Source of the DNA: an uncultured Methanobacterium sp.
GTDB lineage: Archaea > Methanobacteriota > Methanobacteria > Methanobacteriales > Methanobacteriaceae
DNA: 64,000 bases
Direction: 5' to 3'
Assembly (NCBI RefSeq): GCF_963665055.1
Contig: NZ_OY762015.1
Span: 1 to 64,000, forward strand
In this document: one piece after another, positions 20,516 to 29,432 of the stretch
How the letters are laid out: every line of letters starts with the position of its first letter
How positions within the stretch are numbered: the stretch's first letter is position 1
Made by a program: the position numbers and the translations under genes
The notes under the pieces: model-generated
Told to the model about the DNA's origin: nothing
Seen by the model: only the letters and a program-made list of their open reading frames with translations
Database searches by the model: none

Positions 20516-21787
20516 TTACCGCCTTTTTTTAAGGAAAGAACTGATTAGTGTACTGCGGAATAATACCAGAATTATCAGTATCAATCCAATTGCAGTCTGT
20601 ATACTCCCGACAATATCCAGTAATGATGTGCTTATAGGTAAATTCCATGGTGGGGAAGTTCGGCCATCTGGAAGTGGTTTATAATAAACTCCCACAGAAC
20701 GGGTACTTTCCACGATGTTTATATCCTTGGGTTCTATGTAGTTTACACCAACCAGGTTACCATTGTCTATGGCTTTATTTATAGTACTGGCTATTGTGGC
20801 ACTGTTAAAACCATTTTTCTTAACTGAATACTGTACAAGCTCCTCAGTGGTTTCACTGATACCTGCGGCATCAGTTCCATAAGTTGAAACTGAGGTAGTG
20901 TTGCTGGTGACAGTTATCTTATCACTCAATGCATCTGTAGCAGAAACTGTTTTCAGTGCAGTGCCATCATAGGGACAGGTTTGATAGTTATCTGCTGCAG
21001 GGAATCCAATACTCCATCCACAGGTGGGACATTCTTTGGAATATGCTTCGTCCATAGGGTAACCTGTAGTGTTCAATTTGGCTGGAGTGAACATGTCTCC
21101 AGTGGATATGGAAGATACCAGGTTATTTCCTCCTCCCCCATATTTTTCACCTGCATCGTGTGCTACTTCTGACATTGCTGAGCCCAAGATCTTGGTGGCT
21201 GGATAACCATCACGAATCATTTTACCAATGTTAATTGCGGTTTGTTGACGTACAGCTTCTGCTGTTCCATATAAAGGGTTTCCTTCAGTGTTACGCAAGT
21301 GTATTATAGCACCCTTTGTTCCAGCTGGAAGTACTGCCACTCCGTCTGAGGCATGAGGTGTAACTGTGATAGTGCCGTCATTAGCCACAGTCACCACATA
21401 AACATCATATGATCCTCCCACTGCTGCTCCCTGGGTAGCAGTTCCTACCATTACCCTGATACCTGAGTAACTATTGGCAGCATTCGCAGCAGTGCTTGGT
21501 GTAGCACCATTTTCCATTGCTGTTAAGGTGCTGGTGATGGCTTTCAGTCGCTCGGTTGAATTACCTTCTCCTCCTGAGAGAACTGAGAAATGTTTTTCCT
21601 TGGATAAAATGAAGGTGGACTGGAACATGTTATCTGCAAAGGACATACTACCTGCTGCAGCTCCATTTGGATCGGTTCCAGTGGGGTCGGTGATAACCAC
21701 TATGTTACAAGTGGCAGCGGAGGTGTTAACCAACAACGCTATGGTCACCAGGAATACCAGAATTGTTTTCAAACGTTTATCAATCAT
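20516..21787 (-). CDS. Secreted, C-terminally anchored protein with zinc ribbon
   Basis: 423 residues. Signal peptide about 1-25 (LVTIALLVNTSAA), long extracellular domain, a four-cysteine zinc ribbon (CPTCGWSIGF...CPYDGTAL, about 245-275), then one TM helix near 390-412 and a basic tail (SSFLKKRR), so the bulk is outside. The N-terminal domain has D/G/T/A-rich stretches and a Gly-rich AGEKYGGGGNNL. No family recognised by name. Ribosome binding site AGGTGAAG; 7 bases from the small secreted protein upstream and 3 from the DUF356-like gene downstream: one operon. Next to the cell-wall cluster, so an envelope role is likely. Confidence 0.65.
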   Translation of the reverse strand: MIDKRLKTILVFLVTIALLVNTSAATCNIVVITDPTGTDPNGAAAGSMSFADNMFQSTFILSKEKHFSVLSGGEGNSTERLKAITSTLTAMENGATPSTAANAANSYSGIRVMVGTATQGAAVGGSYDVYVVTVANDGTITVTPHASDGVAVLPAGTKGAIIHLRNTEGNPLYGTAEAVRQQTAINIGKMIRDGYPATKILGSAMSEVAHDAGEKYGGGGNNLVSSISTGDMFTPAKLNTTGYPMDEAYSKECPTCGWSIGFPAADNYQTCPYDGTALKTVSATDALSDKITVTSNTTSVSTYGTDAAGISETTEELVQYSVKKNGFNSATIASTINKAIDNGNLVGVNYIEPKDINIVESTRSVGVYYKPLPDGRTSPPWNLPISTSLLDIVGSIQTAIGLILIILVLFRSTLISSFLKKRR

Positions 21788-21794
21788 CTTTACT

Positions 21795-22229
21795 TCACCT
21801 AGAAGTTCCGTTTACTTGCACTGTAGAAAAGTCTTCAATGACGTTAACGGTTAATATACCTGTACTCTTGTCCAGTTGCACATCCGCAGCTTTGATGGGT
21901 GTTAATGTCGTTCCTGGAATGGTGGAAAGCATCGCTGCTTGACGTGCATTTTCCAGGGCTTCATTCATGGGCACCTTTCGTTTACTGGTTATGAGAGTAT
22001 CTCCCTGAATATAACTCCCAGTTCTAAAACCCACATTGGCAATATTGGTCCTTATGGATTCAGTGGGCACAATATCGTTTCCTTTAACTATAACTCCAGA
22101 TATTGCAACCCCCTGATCAGTTCCATTAGATGAAGCATAGGACATGTATGACATCACTCTTCCAGATGTGATAAGAATAAATGCCAACATTAAAATAATC
22201 AGGGTATCTCTTCTTACCTTTATGAACAT
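21795..22229 (-). CDS. Small secreted or membrane-anchored protein
   Basis: 144 residues. Signal anchor about 7-25 (RRDTLIILMLAFILITSG), then a small extracellular domain (GVAISGVIVKGNDIVPTESI..., ...SKRKVPMNEALENARQAAM..., ending IEDFSTVQVNGTSR). Residues around 50-120 resemble POTRA-like or secretion-channel small domains only vaguely; I give no name. Start ATG behind AGGTGA. First gene of the operon with the 423-residue secreted protein, so the two products may work together. Confidence 0.6.
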   Translation of the reverse strand: MFIKVRRDTLIILMLAFILITSGRVMSYMSYASSNGTDQGVAISGVIVKGNDIVPTESIRTNIANVGFRTGSYIQGDTLITSKRKVPMNEALENARQAAMLSTIPGTTLTPIKAADVQLDKSTGILTVNVIEDFSTVQVNGTSR

Positions 22230-22298
22230 ATTTTTTCACCTGCTATAACTCATTATAATTCCTATTGATATCGTAAACCTGTTTGTTATTTTGTAAAT

Positions 22299-23888
22299 CT
22301 ATTTGTAATCCTGTAAATCTATTAAATTATCCTTTGAATTTATCCAAATTTTAATATCTTCCTTGTATTTCACCGCAGCTTCACCCATACATACCACGGC
22401 ATCTACATCACATTCTAATCCTTTTTTAAAGCCTTCTATGACTTGTTCTTTGGTGGCTCCCAGGGTTCCCTCACGGAATTTTTCAGGTTCTACAGAGGGT
22501 GTTATGATCTTTTCAGATGAAATATATTTTTCTGAAGCCAGCCGAGAGTAATAAGAGGCAGGTATGATAAAATCGGCGTTGGACATTGCTCGCCTTATAA
22601 TATCCACATCGCCATTCTTTCCAGATTCTGATGATATGGTTATGACTACTGCCAGTTTATCATAAGTTTTATGAAGTTCTCTGAGTACTGTTTCCACTCC
22701 AGAGGGATTATGCCCGTAATCAACAATTAAATCCAGATTTTCACTTTCATAAATGTATTCTAAACGTCCAGGAACCCCTTTAAATGTTATAAGATATTTT
22801 TTAATGTCTTCAAGGGGCATTTTCAACAATTCATGCCCCACGGCAATGGCTCCCAGGGCATTGTAAACATTGTGCAGTCCATTGATCCCCATTTCCATTT
22901 CAATCTTTTTATCATGTGTTTGTAGAACAAAACTGTTACCACGGATATTTGTGGCCAGATAATCCGGAATAGTGCGTTTTAAACCACACTGACACTCATA
23001 GTATCCTACTCCTGAAACTGTTTCGTGCAGTATGATTTCTTCCCCACACCAGCATTTCTTCTTACTTTCACCCTGAACTTCATGTTCGACTCCAAAAGTT
23101 ACCAATTTTCCCTGATAATTCATCCTAGAGATAAGTGCCATAATGGCAGGATCATCTCCATTAACTACCACAGTTTTACCCTTAAGCTCTTCTAAGAGTT
23201 CGCCTTTAATGAGACTGTAATGCATGAAGTCATGCCCGTTGTTCAGGTGATCCGGGTTTATGTTGGTTATAACCCCGCAAGAAGGATGGCATCTGTCCAT
23301 TATAAACTTCAAATCCCCTTTATTTCCTTCAGTACCAGTTTCCACCACTGCAATATCCCCATCCAATCTGCATTGTAATGGTGGGATATACTCAATATTC
23401 CCCTGAAGAGTCATGAAACCATGTTCTGTTGGTTTTAACCCTGCATTATAACAGAAGTGCTTCAGGAGGGTGGTGGTCGTAGTTTTCCCGTTGGTTCCAG
23501 TGATACAAATAACTGGTTTATTTGGGGTAATCTGCTTCAGGAGATCCTCCACTTCCATAAGCTGGGCCGAGCTTTCTTTTATCTTGTGGAACAACTTCGA
23601 AGTTTTTTTGAGACTGGGAGGTGGGATTATATAATCTGATGACTTAAAAAACGCTTCTGGATGTTCATCCAGATAAATTTGGGTGTTATAATCATTTAAA
23701 GTATAAATGAATGGGCAATTATCGGAACTATGAATGTCAGTGCATATTACATGATGACCGTGATCCATAAGGACTCTGGCAGCCAGGTTACCCACAACTC
23801 CACAGACACCAATAACTCCGTAGGTTTCCATTCTTTTTTGAGGAATTTTTTCCACCTCAGATGAATGCTTGTCCATATCTGTACTCAT
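22299..23888 (-). CDS. Mur ligase family protein (pseudomurein-type), zinc-knuckle insertion
   Basis: 529 residues. ATP-dependent amide ligase with the Mur fold: N-terminal Rossmann-like part (GVIGVCGVVGNLAARVL), central domain P-loop ITGTNGKTTTT, TNINPDHLNNG, and C-terminal domain with DYGHNPSG. Between them lies an unusual Cys insertion (CWCGEE...CQCG, about 283-306) that could bind zinc. Methanobacteriales use Mur-like ligases for the peptide of pseudomurein; the specific amino acid cannot be read from sequence. A second Mur ligase and an MraY-like enzyme follow upstream. An in-frame ATG twenty codons in (METYGVIG) is an alternative start. Confidence 0.8.
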   Translation of the reverse strand: MSTDMDKHSSEVEKIPQKRMETYGVIGVCGVVGNLAARVLMDHGHHVICTDIHSSDNCPFIYTLNDYNTQIYLDEHPEAFFKSSDYIIPPPSLKKTSKLFHKIKESSAQLMEVEDLLKQITPNKPVICITGTNGKTTTTTLLKHFCYNAGLKPTEHGFMTLQGNIEYIPPLQCRLDGDIAVVETGTEGNKGDLKFIMDRCHPSCGVITNINPDHLNNGHDFMHYSLIKGELLEELKGKTVVVNGDDPAIMALISRMNYQGKLVTFGVEHEVQGESKKKCWCGEEIILHETVSGVGYYECQCGLKRTIPDYLATNIRGNSFVLQTHDKKIEMEMGINGLHNVYNALGAIAVGHELLKMPLEDIKKYLITFKGVPGRLEYIYESENLDLIVDYGHNPSGVETVLRELHKTYDKLAVVITISSESGKNGDVDIIRRAMSNADFIIPASYYSRLASEKYISSEKIITPSVEPEKFREGTLGATKEQVIEGFKKGLECDVDAVVCMGEAAVKYKEDIKIWINSKDNLIDLQDYK

Positions 23889-24415
23889 TTATTTAACACC
23901 GACTTTTTCCTATAATTTCTTTTCACGTATCTGTCAATACCTTTATTCTTTATTTTTAAGTATCAATACTTCTCATCATCTGATCTTTGATTATGAGTAT
24001 TAATTATCTCTTTGAATTAATATAAATGTAAATTCATGGTTGTAATTTATTTAAATAATAATACCATGTTATAATCACTGAAATATTTCAATGGGTCAAT
24101 TTGAACGTATTCCTTTAATGGTATTTGATTTTTGGGTTTATGGGAATTTATCAAGGTTATTTCTATTATTTGACCTTAATAAATTCATTTATAAATAATT
24201 TGATTAATAAAGGATGAACCCTAATCATTCCTTTTTTTTAATGAGAGTTAATGAATTGTAGTGGGATTATTAGTGTTAAATTGGAATAAATAATTGGGTT
24301 TATTTTATTGGAATATAATATAATGATAGAACATTGGTGATAGAAACATGGACTTATCATTTTAATTTAAGTTAGAATATTAAGATTAATGATTTATTTG
24401 ATTAAATTTAATGAT
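23889..24415. other. Intergenic region between the two Mur ligase genes
   Basis: About 527 bases of A/T-rich DNA without an open frame or a tRNA-like structure. It must hold the end of the upstream transcript and, given the length, a separate promoter for the Mur ligase at 23888. Confidence 0.4.
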
Positions 24416-25834
24416 TTATTCGACAGTTATACTTTTTAAAACATTAGATGCAGGGTCCATACCCTGAGCACCGATAAGAAGTATGGTATCAGTTTTATGG
24501 GATGATTTTAAAGCTTTTTTTAATGCATCTACCAGAGTTTCATAATGGATGTAATTGATTCCTTCCTTTTGCAGTACCTCTATAAATACCTTTTTCTCAG
24601 AAGGTTTAACCCAGTTAGCATCATCCACCACATCCTTGCTACTTGTCAATATTAAGTTACAGCTGAGATTTTTAACAGAATCAGCAACAGCCTGAGCATT
24701 CAATTTGTTAAGTGAGTTTCCTCTGGAGCCTCTAATGGCACAAACCAGATGAAAATTTCCGGAGGTCAGATCAGCGGCACTTTTAATGGTGGCTTCTATT
24801 CCCTGGGGATTGTGTGCGAAGTCATCGATAATGAGTGGCTCAGTTCCCAGTACCGTGAACCTGCGTTTTAATGGATTGTAAGATTTAACCGCTTTTATGA
24901 TCATTTCTGGCTTAATTTCAAGAGCAAGTGCTGTGCTCACTGCTGCAAGAGTGTTCTGGATGAAATGAGGACTTTTAAATGGAAGATCTTCCAGGGGGAT
25001 GAGTAGTTTTCCTTCGTGGAAGACTCCTTCATCACGGAATTCAACATTGGATCCTGAGCCATATAATATAACTTTTTTTTCTGGCGGAACCAGACTTTGC
25101 ATGTTACGTATCAGGGGATCGTCACAGTTTAAAACCACATAATCGCCTTTGAATCCGTTCAATGTGCCTGAAATTTCTTTTGATGCTTTTTCCAGTGAAT
25201 TCACCAGGCTAATGTGGTCCAGTGCCACGTTGGTTAGAACAACTACTTGTGGTTGAATTGCACTGGTCATGAGATGGGCGTGGTCGGTCATGTTCCGGTC
25301 ATCCCATCCCTGAACCTCTGAAACCTCTAGAACAACAGCATCTAGATTTCCATCAAACTCGGCAATCTGTTTAGCTACCATGGGATCGATCAGGGTGTTA
25401 AACTCTGATTCTGAATCAGTATTGGTGTGAGCAGTGTAACCTGCTTCTACTAAAATGGAATGTATCATATGGGTGGTGGTGGATTTCCCGTTAGTTCCAC
25501 TTACCACTATTCTTAGAGTATTGGGGGCGTACGTATCAAGGGCCCACTTAAGGGCAAATGCATTAATCAATTCGATTTTTTCAGTTAAAATAATTGGAAA
25601 ATTAAGTTTTTTGGCGGTTTCAGTTGCGTTTCCACGGGCATCCTGGGTTATCATGCAGGAAGCACCTTTATCTGAGGCTATTTGTACACCTGTTTCATCA
25701 ATCCAGTGCCTTATGACAGCGTCACCTTTTCTTGCATCCTTTAAAATATTAAATATGCCGCTTATAACTTGGTTATTGCCAATTAACTCTCCCTGGCATT
25801 TTTTAGCCAGATAGGAGGTGGTAAGTTGTTTCAT
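24416..25834 (-). CDS. Mur ligase family protein (pseudomurein-type)
   Basis: About 472 residues from the ATG at 25834 (AGGA about ten bases upstream); the open frame reaches 25867. MurE/MurF-like layout: an N-terminal domain with GELIGNNQVISGIF, P-loop VSGTNGKSTTTHMI, TNVALDHISL, and C-terminal RRFTVLG with DDFAHNPQG. Makes an amide bond to a peptide or amino acid, probably in the pseudomurein stem peptide or its UDP or lipid precursor. Only 48 bases separate it from the MraY-like gene upstream, so they share a transcript. Substrate not readable from sequence. Confidence 0.8.
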   Translation of the reverse strand: MKQLTTSYLAKKCQGELIGNNQVISGIFNILKDARKGDAVIRHWIDETGVQIASDKGASCMITQDARGNATETAKKLNFPIILTEKIELINAFALKWALDTYAPNTLRIVVSGTNGKSTTTHMIHSILVEAGYTAHTNTDSESEFNTLIDPMVAKQIAEFDGNLDAVVLEVSEVQGWDDRNMTDHAHLMTSAIQPQVVVLTNVALDHISLVNSLEKASKEISGTLNGFKGDYVVLNCDDPLIRNMQSLVPPEKKVILYGSGSNVEFRDEGVFHEGKLLIPLEDLPFKSPHFIQNTLAAVSTALALEIKPEMIIKAVKSYNPLKRRFTVLGTEPLIIDDFAHNPQGIEATIKSAADLTSGNFHLVCAIRGSRGNSLNKLNAQAVADSVKNLSCNLILTSSKDVVDDANWVKPSEKKVFIEVLQKEGINYIHYETLVDALKKALKSSHKTDTILLIGAQGMDPASNVLKSITVE

Positions 25835-25882
25835 TGTATATGTCCTATTCCTGAATTGTATTCCCACAGAGTTAAATCATGA

Positions 25883-26959
25883 TTAAAGTATAAATTGGTA
25901 TGTTAAAATAGCTGCCACACAAATTATAAGGGTAATTGACCAGTAAAGGATTATTATCTTTTTTTCAGAGAGTCCTTTGTAATTTAATGTGTGATGTAAA
26001 GGTTCAACTGGTAATTTTATGATATGAGAACGGTGCATGAGGCTGACAATTACTGAGATGATTGGTATGGCCAGAGCAATAACTGCAAAGTAGATAACAT
26101 CCCCCAGAAAACCGGCAGTAATGTATCCTGCTCCCAGTGCAAAGGAACCAGTGTCCCCCATGATTATGCTTGCAGGATAATGGTTGAACACCAAAAAACC
26201 AGCTGAAACTCCTGTTAAAACTGCAAAAGGCATTGCAGCGGTGAGATTTCCGGTGATAATTGAAAAAATAGCACAGGAAGCAGATGCAATGGTTAGTATA
26301 CCTGCAGCAAGTCCGTCCATTCCATCAATAAGGTTCACTGAGTTAATGGAACCTATAATACCGAAGATCACCACGGGAATGATGAATATTCCTGCTTCAA
26401 ATCCTAAAACCGCACTGCTAACTGCTCCGGTAGCTGCCAGGAAAATTCCAATAACAATCTGGGCCAGTATTTTATCTCTTTCTTTCCCTTCAGTTTTTAT
26501 CGGTGTTTCTCCGGTGATTTCAACTTTTCCCTCATTTAATAAATCGGGAAGATCAATTCTGGCCTTTTCTGTTGCAACCCTGGCTTCTTCACCTGGTTTA
26601 AGAGTTAAACGGCCTATGGTTAGGGGATTGGTGGAAATGTTACGTGCCACTTTCTGCACTTCTTTAATCTTCAATCCTAAAAGATCATCCAGTAATCCCA
26701 CCAAACCGGAGCTCAACATGATCAAAACGGTAAGTACCAAATTCTTTTCATTAAAATAAACTGCTGCAGCCAGTGCTGCTCCCAGGAGCATGGCCAGACC
26801 GCCCATGGTAGGAGTGCCCGTTTTATGTTTGTGTTCTGTTACAATGGGACTGTCAGTCACATCTGCATCTTTGAGTATCTTACGAACGAAGTAAGTGAAG
26901 ATTACTGTAGCTAAAAATGTTAAAATTAATGTTAAAATTAGTGTTTCTGTATTGCTCAA
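25883..26959 (-). CDS. MraY/WecA-like phospho-sugar transferase
   Basis: 358 residues with about ten TM helices. Transfers a sugar-1-phosphate from UDP to a polyprenyl phosphate, the first membrane step of cell-wall synthesis. Family marks: HKHKTGTPTMGGLAM near the N-terminus, a cytoplasmic loop with GLLDDLLGLK, NSVNLIDGMDGLAAG, and the MGDTGSFALGA motif; the HRS...H loop near 310 is the usual sugar-binding His motif. A soluble insertion at about 100-170 (GKVEITGETPIKTEGK) is larger than in bacterial MraY. Start is TTG at 26959 behind GGTGGT. Directly upstream of the Mur ligase: pseudomurein cluster. Confidence 0.85.
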   Translation of the reverse strand: MSNTETLILTLILTFLATVIFTYFVRKILKDADVTDSPIVTEHKHKTGTPTMGGLAMLLGAALAAAVYFNEKNLVLTVLIMLSSGLVGLLDDLLGLKIKEVQKVARNISTNPLTIGRLTLKPGEEARVATEKARIDLPDLLNEGKVEITGETPIKTEGKERDKILAQIVIGIFLAATGAVSSAVLGFEAGIFIIPVVIFGIIGSINSVNLIDGMDGLAAGILTIASASCAIFSIITGNLTAAMPFAVLTGVSAGFLVFNHYPASIIMGDTGSFALGAGYITAGFLGDVIYFAVIALAIPIISVIVSLMHRSHIIKLPVEPLHHTLNYKGLSEKKIIILYWSITLIICVAAILTYQFIL

Positions 26960-27009
26960 TTTACCACCTTATAATGACCTCTATAACAATGAAATTATGT
27001 ATGATTTTA

Positions 27010-27037
27010 AAGAATTGTACTCTAAGAATTGTACTCT
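27010..27037. repeat. Perfect 14-bp tandem duplication
   Basis: AAGAATTGTACTCT occurs at 27010-27023 and again immediately at 27024-27037, upstream of the MraY-like gene. It could be a doubled operator box or a replication slip. Confidence 0.6.
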
Positions 27038-27070
27038 CTTAAAAATGAATGCCTCAAACATTCATAATCA

Positions 27071-27137
27071 ATTCAAATTGAATGTAGATTATTATTCAAA
27101 GATTATTATTCAAACTGAATGTATTCAAATTGAATGT
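27071..27137. promoter_or_regulatory. Three ATTCAA-type palindromes upstream of the MraY-like gene
   Basis: ATTCAAATTGAATGT at 27071-27085 and 27123-27137 and ATTCAAACTGAATGT at 27108-27122; each holds a near-palindrome ATTCAA-N-TTGAAT. A partial ATTCAAAG lies at about 27093. They sit 110-180 bases upstream of the MraY-like start, where an archaeal operator or enhancer array could act. The regulator is unknown. Confidence 0.45.
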
Positions 27138-27416
27138 CAGATTATTAGATTGTAAGTATATATCCATACCCTTTTTAAAGATTACTTGTATTTAATCAGT
27201 TTATTTATTATAACTTTTTCCCGGATTATTATTTCAAAGTAATCCGAAATCACTAATCTTAATTTTAATAATCAAATCATAATTAAATTAATTAAGTAAT
27301 CGATCAAATCCTAAAACATTTGATTGATCATTTATCCTAATCAAAACATTAAATTGATTATTCGATTGTTTACATATATTCTATCTACAAATTGTTTTTA
27401 TTATTGGATTTATTCT

Positions 27417-28550
27417 TTAATTTGATTTTCCCAAATCCAAATTAAGTTTTCCCGCAGTTTTAAGAGCATTTTCCTCATCTTGTCCTCGAATGGTTATTCG
27501 TTGATGGTTTTCGGGACCATGAATTATCCAGCTATTTTCTCCATGAAATTTCCTGAATTGGAAACTGTTACGATCACTGGAATAATTTCCCACTGGTATT
27601 TCCATGGCAGCATACTCTTTTTTCCGTTTAACCACTTGATCAGCACTCCATGAACCAGTGGCCATATCCACCATTTCCTGTAATGGGTATATGTCACAGG
27701 ATGCTGCAGTCAGGTAACGGGTTCCACTGGGTCTGGTGTTAATTTCCAGTACAAATGTTTCGTTATCTGCAGGAGTTAATATTAGATCCAGATCAGATGT
27801 GCCTTCAACACCCAATAATTCCCCTATATTCTGGGCAATCATCTGGATGGTATGGTTGAGTTTATAGGTATCTGTGTTTTCCACATTAAGTGGTGCTTTT
27901 TTTATTTTATGCAAGGGGTGGATGCAGTCAAGGGTTGTTCTACCTTTATAAACCGGTACTAACGGAACAGAGTGCCCATTCCATCTTAGAATTTCCACGG
28001 ATATTTCAATTCCATCTAAGAATCTTTCCGCCAAGGCAATGCCGTAGTGTTCCAGGTAATCATTCACGTCACTCCAGGATAATGCGATCTTAATGTCTTT
28101 ACCACCCTGTCCCTGTGCCTGTTTAAGAACCTGAGGAAATTCATTTAAATCCTGTTGTTGGTCAGAGTTGATTAAACTGTATTCCGGGGTTTTTATATTA
28201 TTTTCCACCAGAAATTTTTTGGTTTTTACCTTATCCCCTGAGATTGAAACTGCATTAGGGGGTGATGCCACTACAGGTAAACCATAATCTCTTTCCAATT
28301 CTTCTTTAAGCAAAGCTACATCAAAAAGAGGACCATCAATCCCTATAAGTGGGACTACTCCATCAACATCTTCTTTAATGGCAATTTCTTTAGGATGATC
28401 CATTCCCCGTGGAACAATGTAATGGGAATCCGCCAGATTCAGATTTGGTGATTCGGGGTTTGATTCAGTGAGAACTGTGTTTATTCCTTTATTTTTAGTG
28501 TAGAGAGCTACATCATCAAATAGACGAGCCCCGATAAACAGTAATTTCAT
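27417..28550 (-). CDS. ATP-grasp ligase (CarB-like), cell-wall cluster
   Basis: 377 residues. ATP-grasp fold: N-terminal pre-ATP domain (LLFIGARLFDDVALYTK), SGDKVKTKKFLVENNIKTP, QAQGQGGKDIKIA lid/grasp loop, ERFLDGIEISVEIL, then metal-binding DLILTPADNETFVLEINTRPSGTRYL with the E...N pair. It joins a carboxylate to an amine or thiol through an acyl phosphate. Proteins of this kind occur beside Mur ligases in pseudomurein-making archaea; a part in making or modifying the stem peptide is likely but unproven. Start ATG at 28550. A 456-base gap with palindromes separates it from the MraY-like gene. Confidence 0.75.
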   Translation of the reverse strand: MKLLFIGARLFDDVALYTKNKGINTVLTESNPESPNLNLADSHYIVPRGMDHPKEIAIKEDVDGVVPLIGIDGPLFDVALLKEELERDYGLPVVASPPNAVSISGDKVKTKKFLVENNIKTPEYSLINSDQQQDLNEFPQVLKQAQGQGGKDIKIALSWSDVNDYLEHYGIALAERFLDGIEISVEILRWNGHSVPLVPVYKGRTTLDCIHPLHKIKKAPLNVENTDTYKLNHTIQMIAQNIGELLGVEGTSDLDLILTPADNETFVLEINTRPSGTRYLTAASCDIYPLQEMVDMATGSWSADQVVKRKKEYAAMEIPVGNYSSDRNSFQFRKFHGENSWIIHGPENHQRITIRGQDEENALKTAGKLNLDLGKSN

Positions 28551-28984
28551 TTTATGGCCTATTTTTAGTTTTATATAGTCTTATATTTGATTCATATAAA
28601 ATAGAGTTATGTAAAATCAGTGGGTTAAACATTTACATGTTATCCATTTCAAGGTTATGCTTTCCAACTAATAAAATTAAAGTTTTACAAATTACAATAT
28701 GTTATATTGATAAGAATTTTACATTATTCGAATATTCTCATTTTTTGTACTGGATAATGTTTTTTATAAGTTATTCATTTAACTAAATAATAAATCCACA
28801 TTTTAAATGATAATGAATCATATATCAAAATAATAAATCTCATATCAAAAATCATATCAAAAATATTTAGGTAGATGTCTAATTAGATGTTTAGATTATA
28901 ACTCAGATTATTTAGTATGTTTAATTATAACTTTAATTTGATGTTTGGAGTAAATATCATGGGTAATATCTAAAGTTTTTAAGT
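28551..28984. other. AT-rich intergenic region
   Basis: 434 bases, strongly A/T, with repeated ATATCAAAA (around 28818-28866) and AGATGT boxes. No gene seen. It contains the promoter of the ATP-grasp gene and the end of the nikR transcript. Confidence 0.4.
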
Positions 28985-29416
28985 CTAAAAGTTTTTCAGC
29001 ACATGTTTGAACAACTTTAAAACATAATTTAAGCTTTCCTGGATTTTGGGGGAAATTTCACAGATTAAATCCATATTCTCCGGTTGTATTCCCAGTAACA
29101 TTATTTCAGCACGGGTACTTGATTCTAAATATTTAATTAAGAAAGATAAGGGCATTGCGTGGGTGGATATGCTGTAGTTCGCAATTTCTTCCTTGGACAC
29201 TAACTTAATGTGACCCGGCGGTTTATCCATTTCCACAGCATCTAAAAGGATGATATGACTGGGAATTTCTCTTTTCATGGCACCAGTGAAATTTTCTGGC
29301 ACAGTTTTTCCGTCAAATACAGTTATATTTTCGTTTTCAAGGATTGATAATTCCTGGGCCAGAATAGATCCCAGACCATCATCACCTCTCATATCATTCC
29401 CGATTCCCAGTATCAC
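28985..29416 (-). CDS. Hydrogenase maturation protease (HycI/HyaD-like)
   Basis: 143 residues. Endopeptidase that removes the C-terminal tail of a [NiFe]-hydrogenase large subunit once nickel is inserted. GIGNDMRGDDGLG carries the first acidic metal ligand, LLDAVEM the second and STHAMP the histidine; these are the nickel-sensing residues of the family. First available start is GTG at 29416, 16 bases after the methyltransferase stop. Together with nikR upstream this forms a nickel/hydrogenase operon; hypA and hypB are at 47.8 kb. Confidence 0.85.
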   Translation of the reverse strand: MILGIGNDMRGDDGLGSILAQELSILENENITVFDGKTVPENFTGAMKREIPSHIILLDAVEMDKPPGHIKLVSKEEIANYSISTHAMPLSFLIKYLESSTRAEIMLLGIQPENMDLICEISPKIQESLNYVLKLFKHVLKNF

Positions 29417-29432
29417 TATTTTCTCTGGATTT

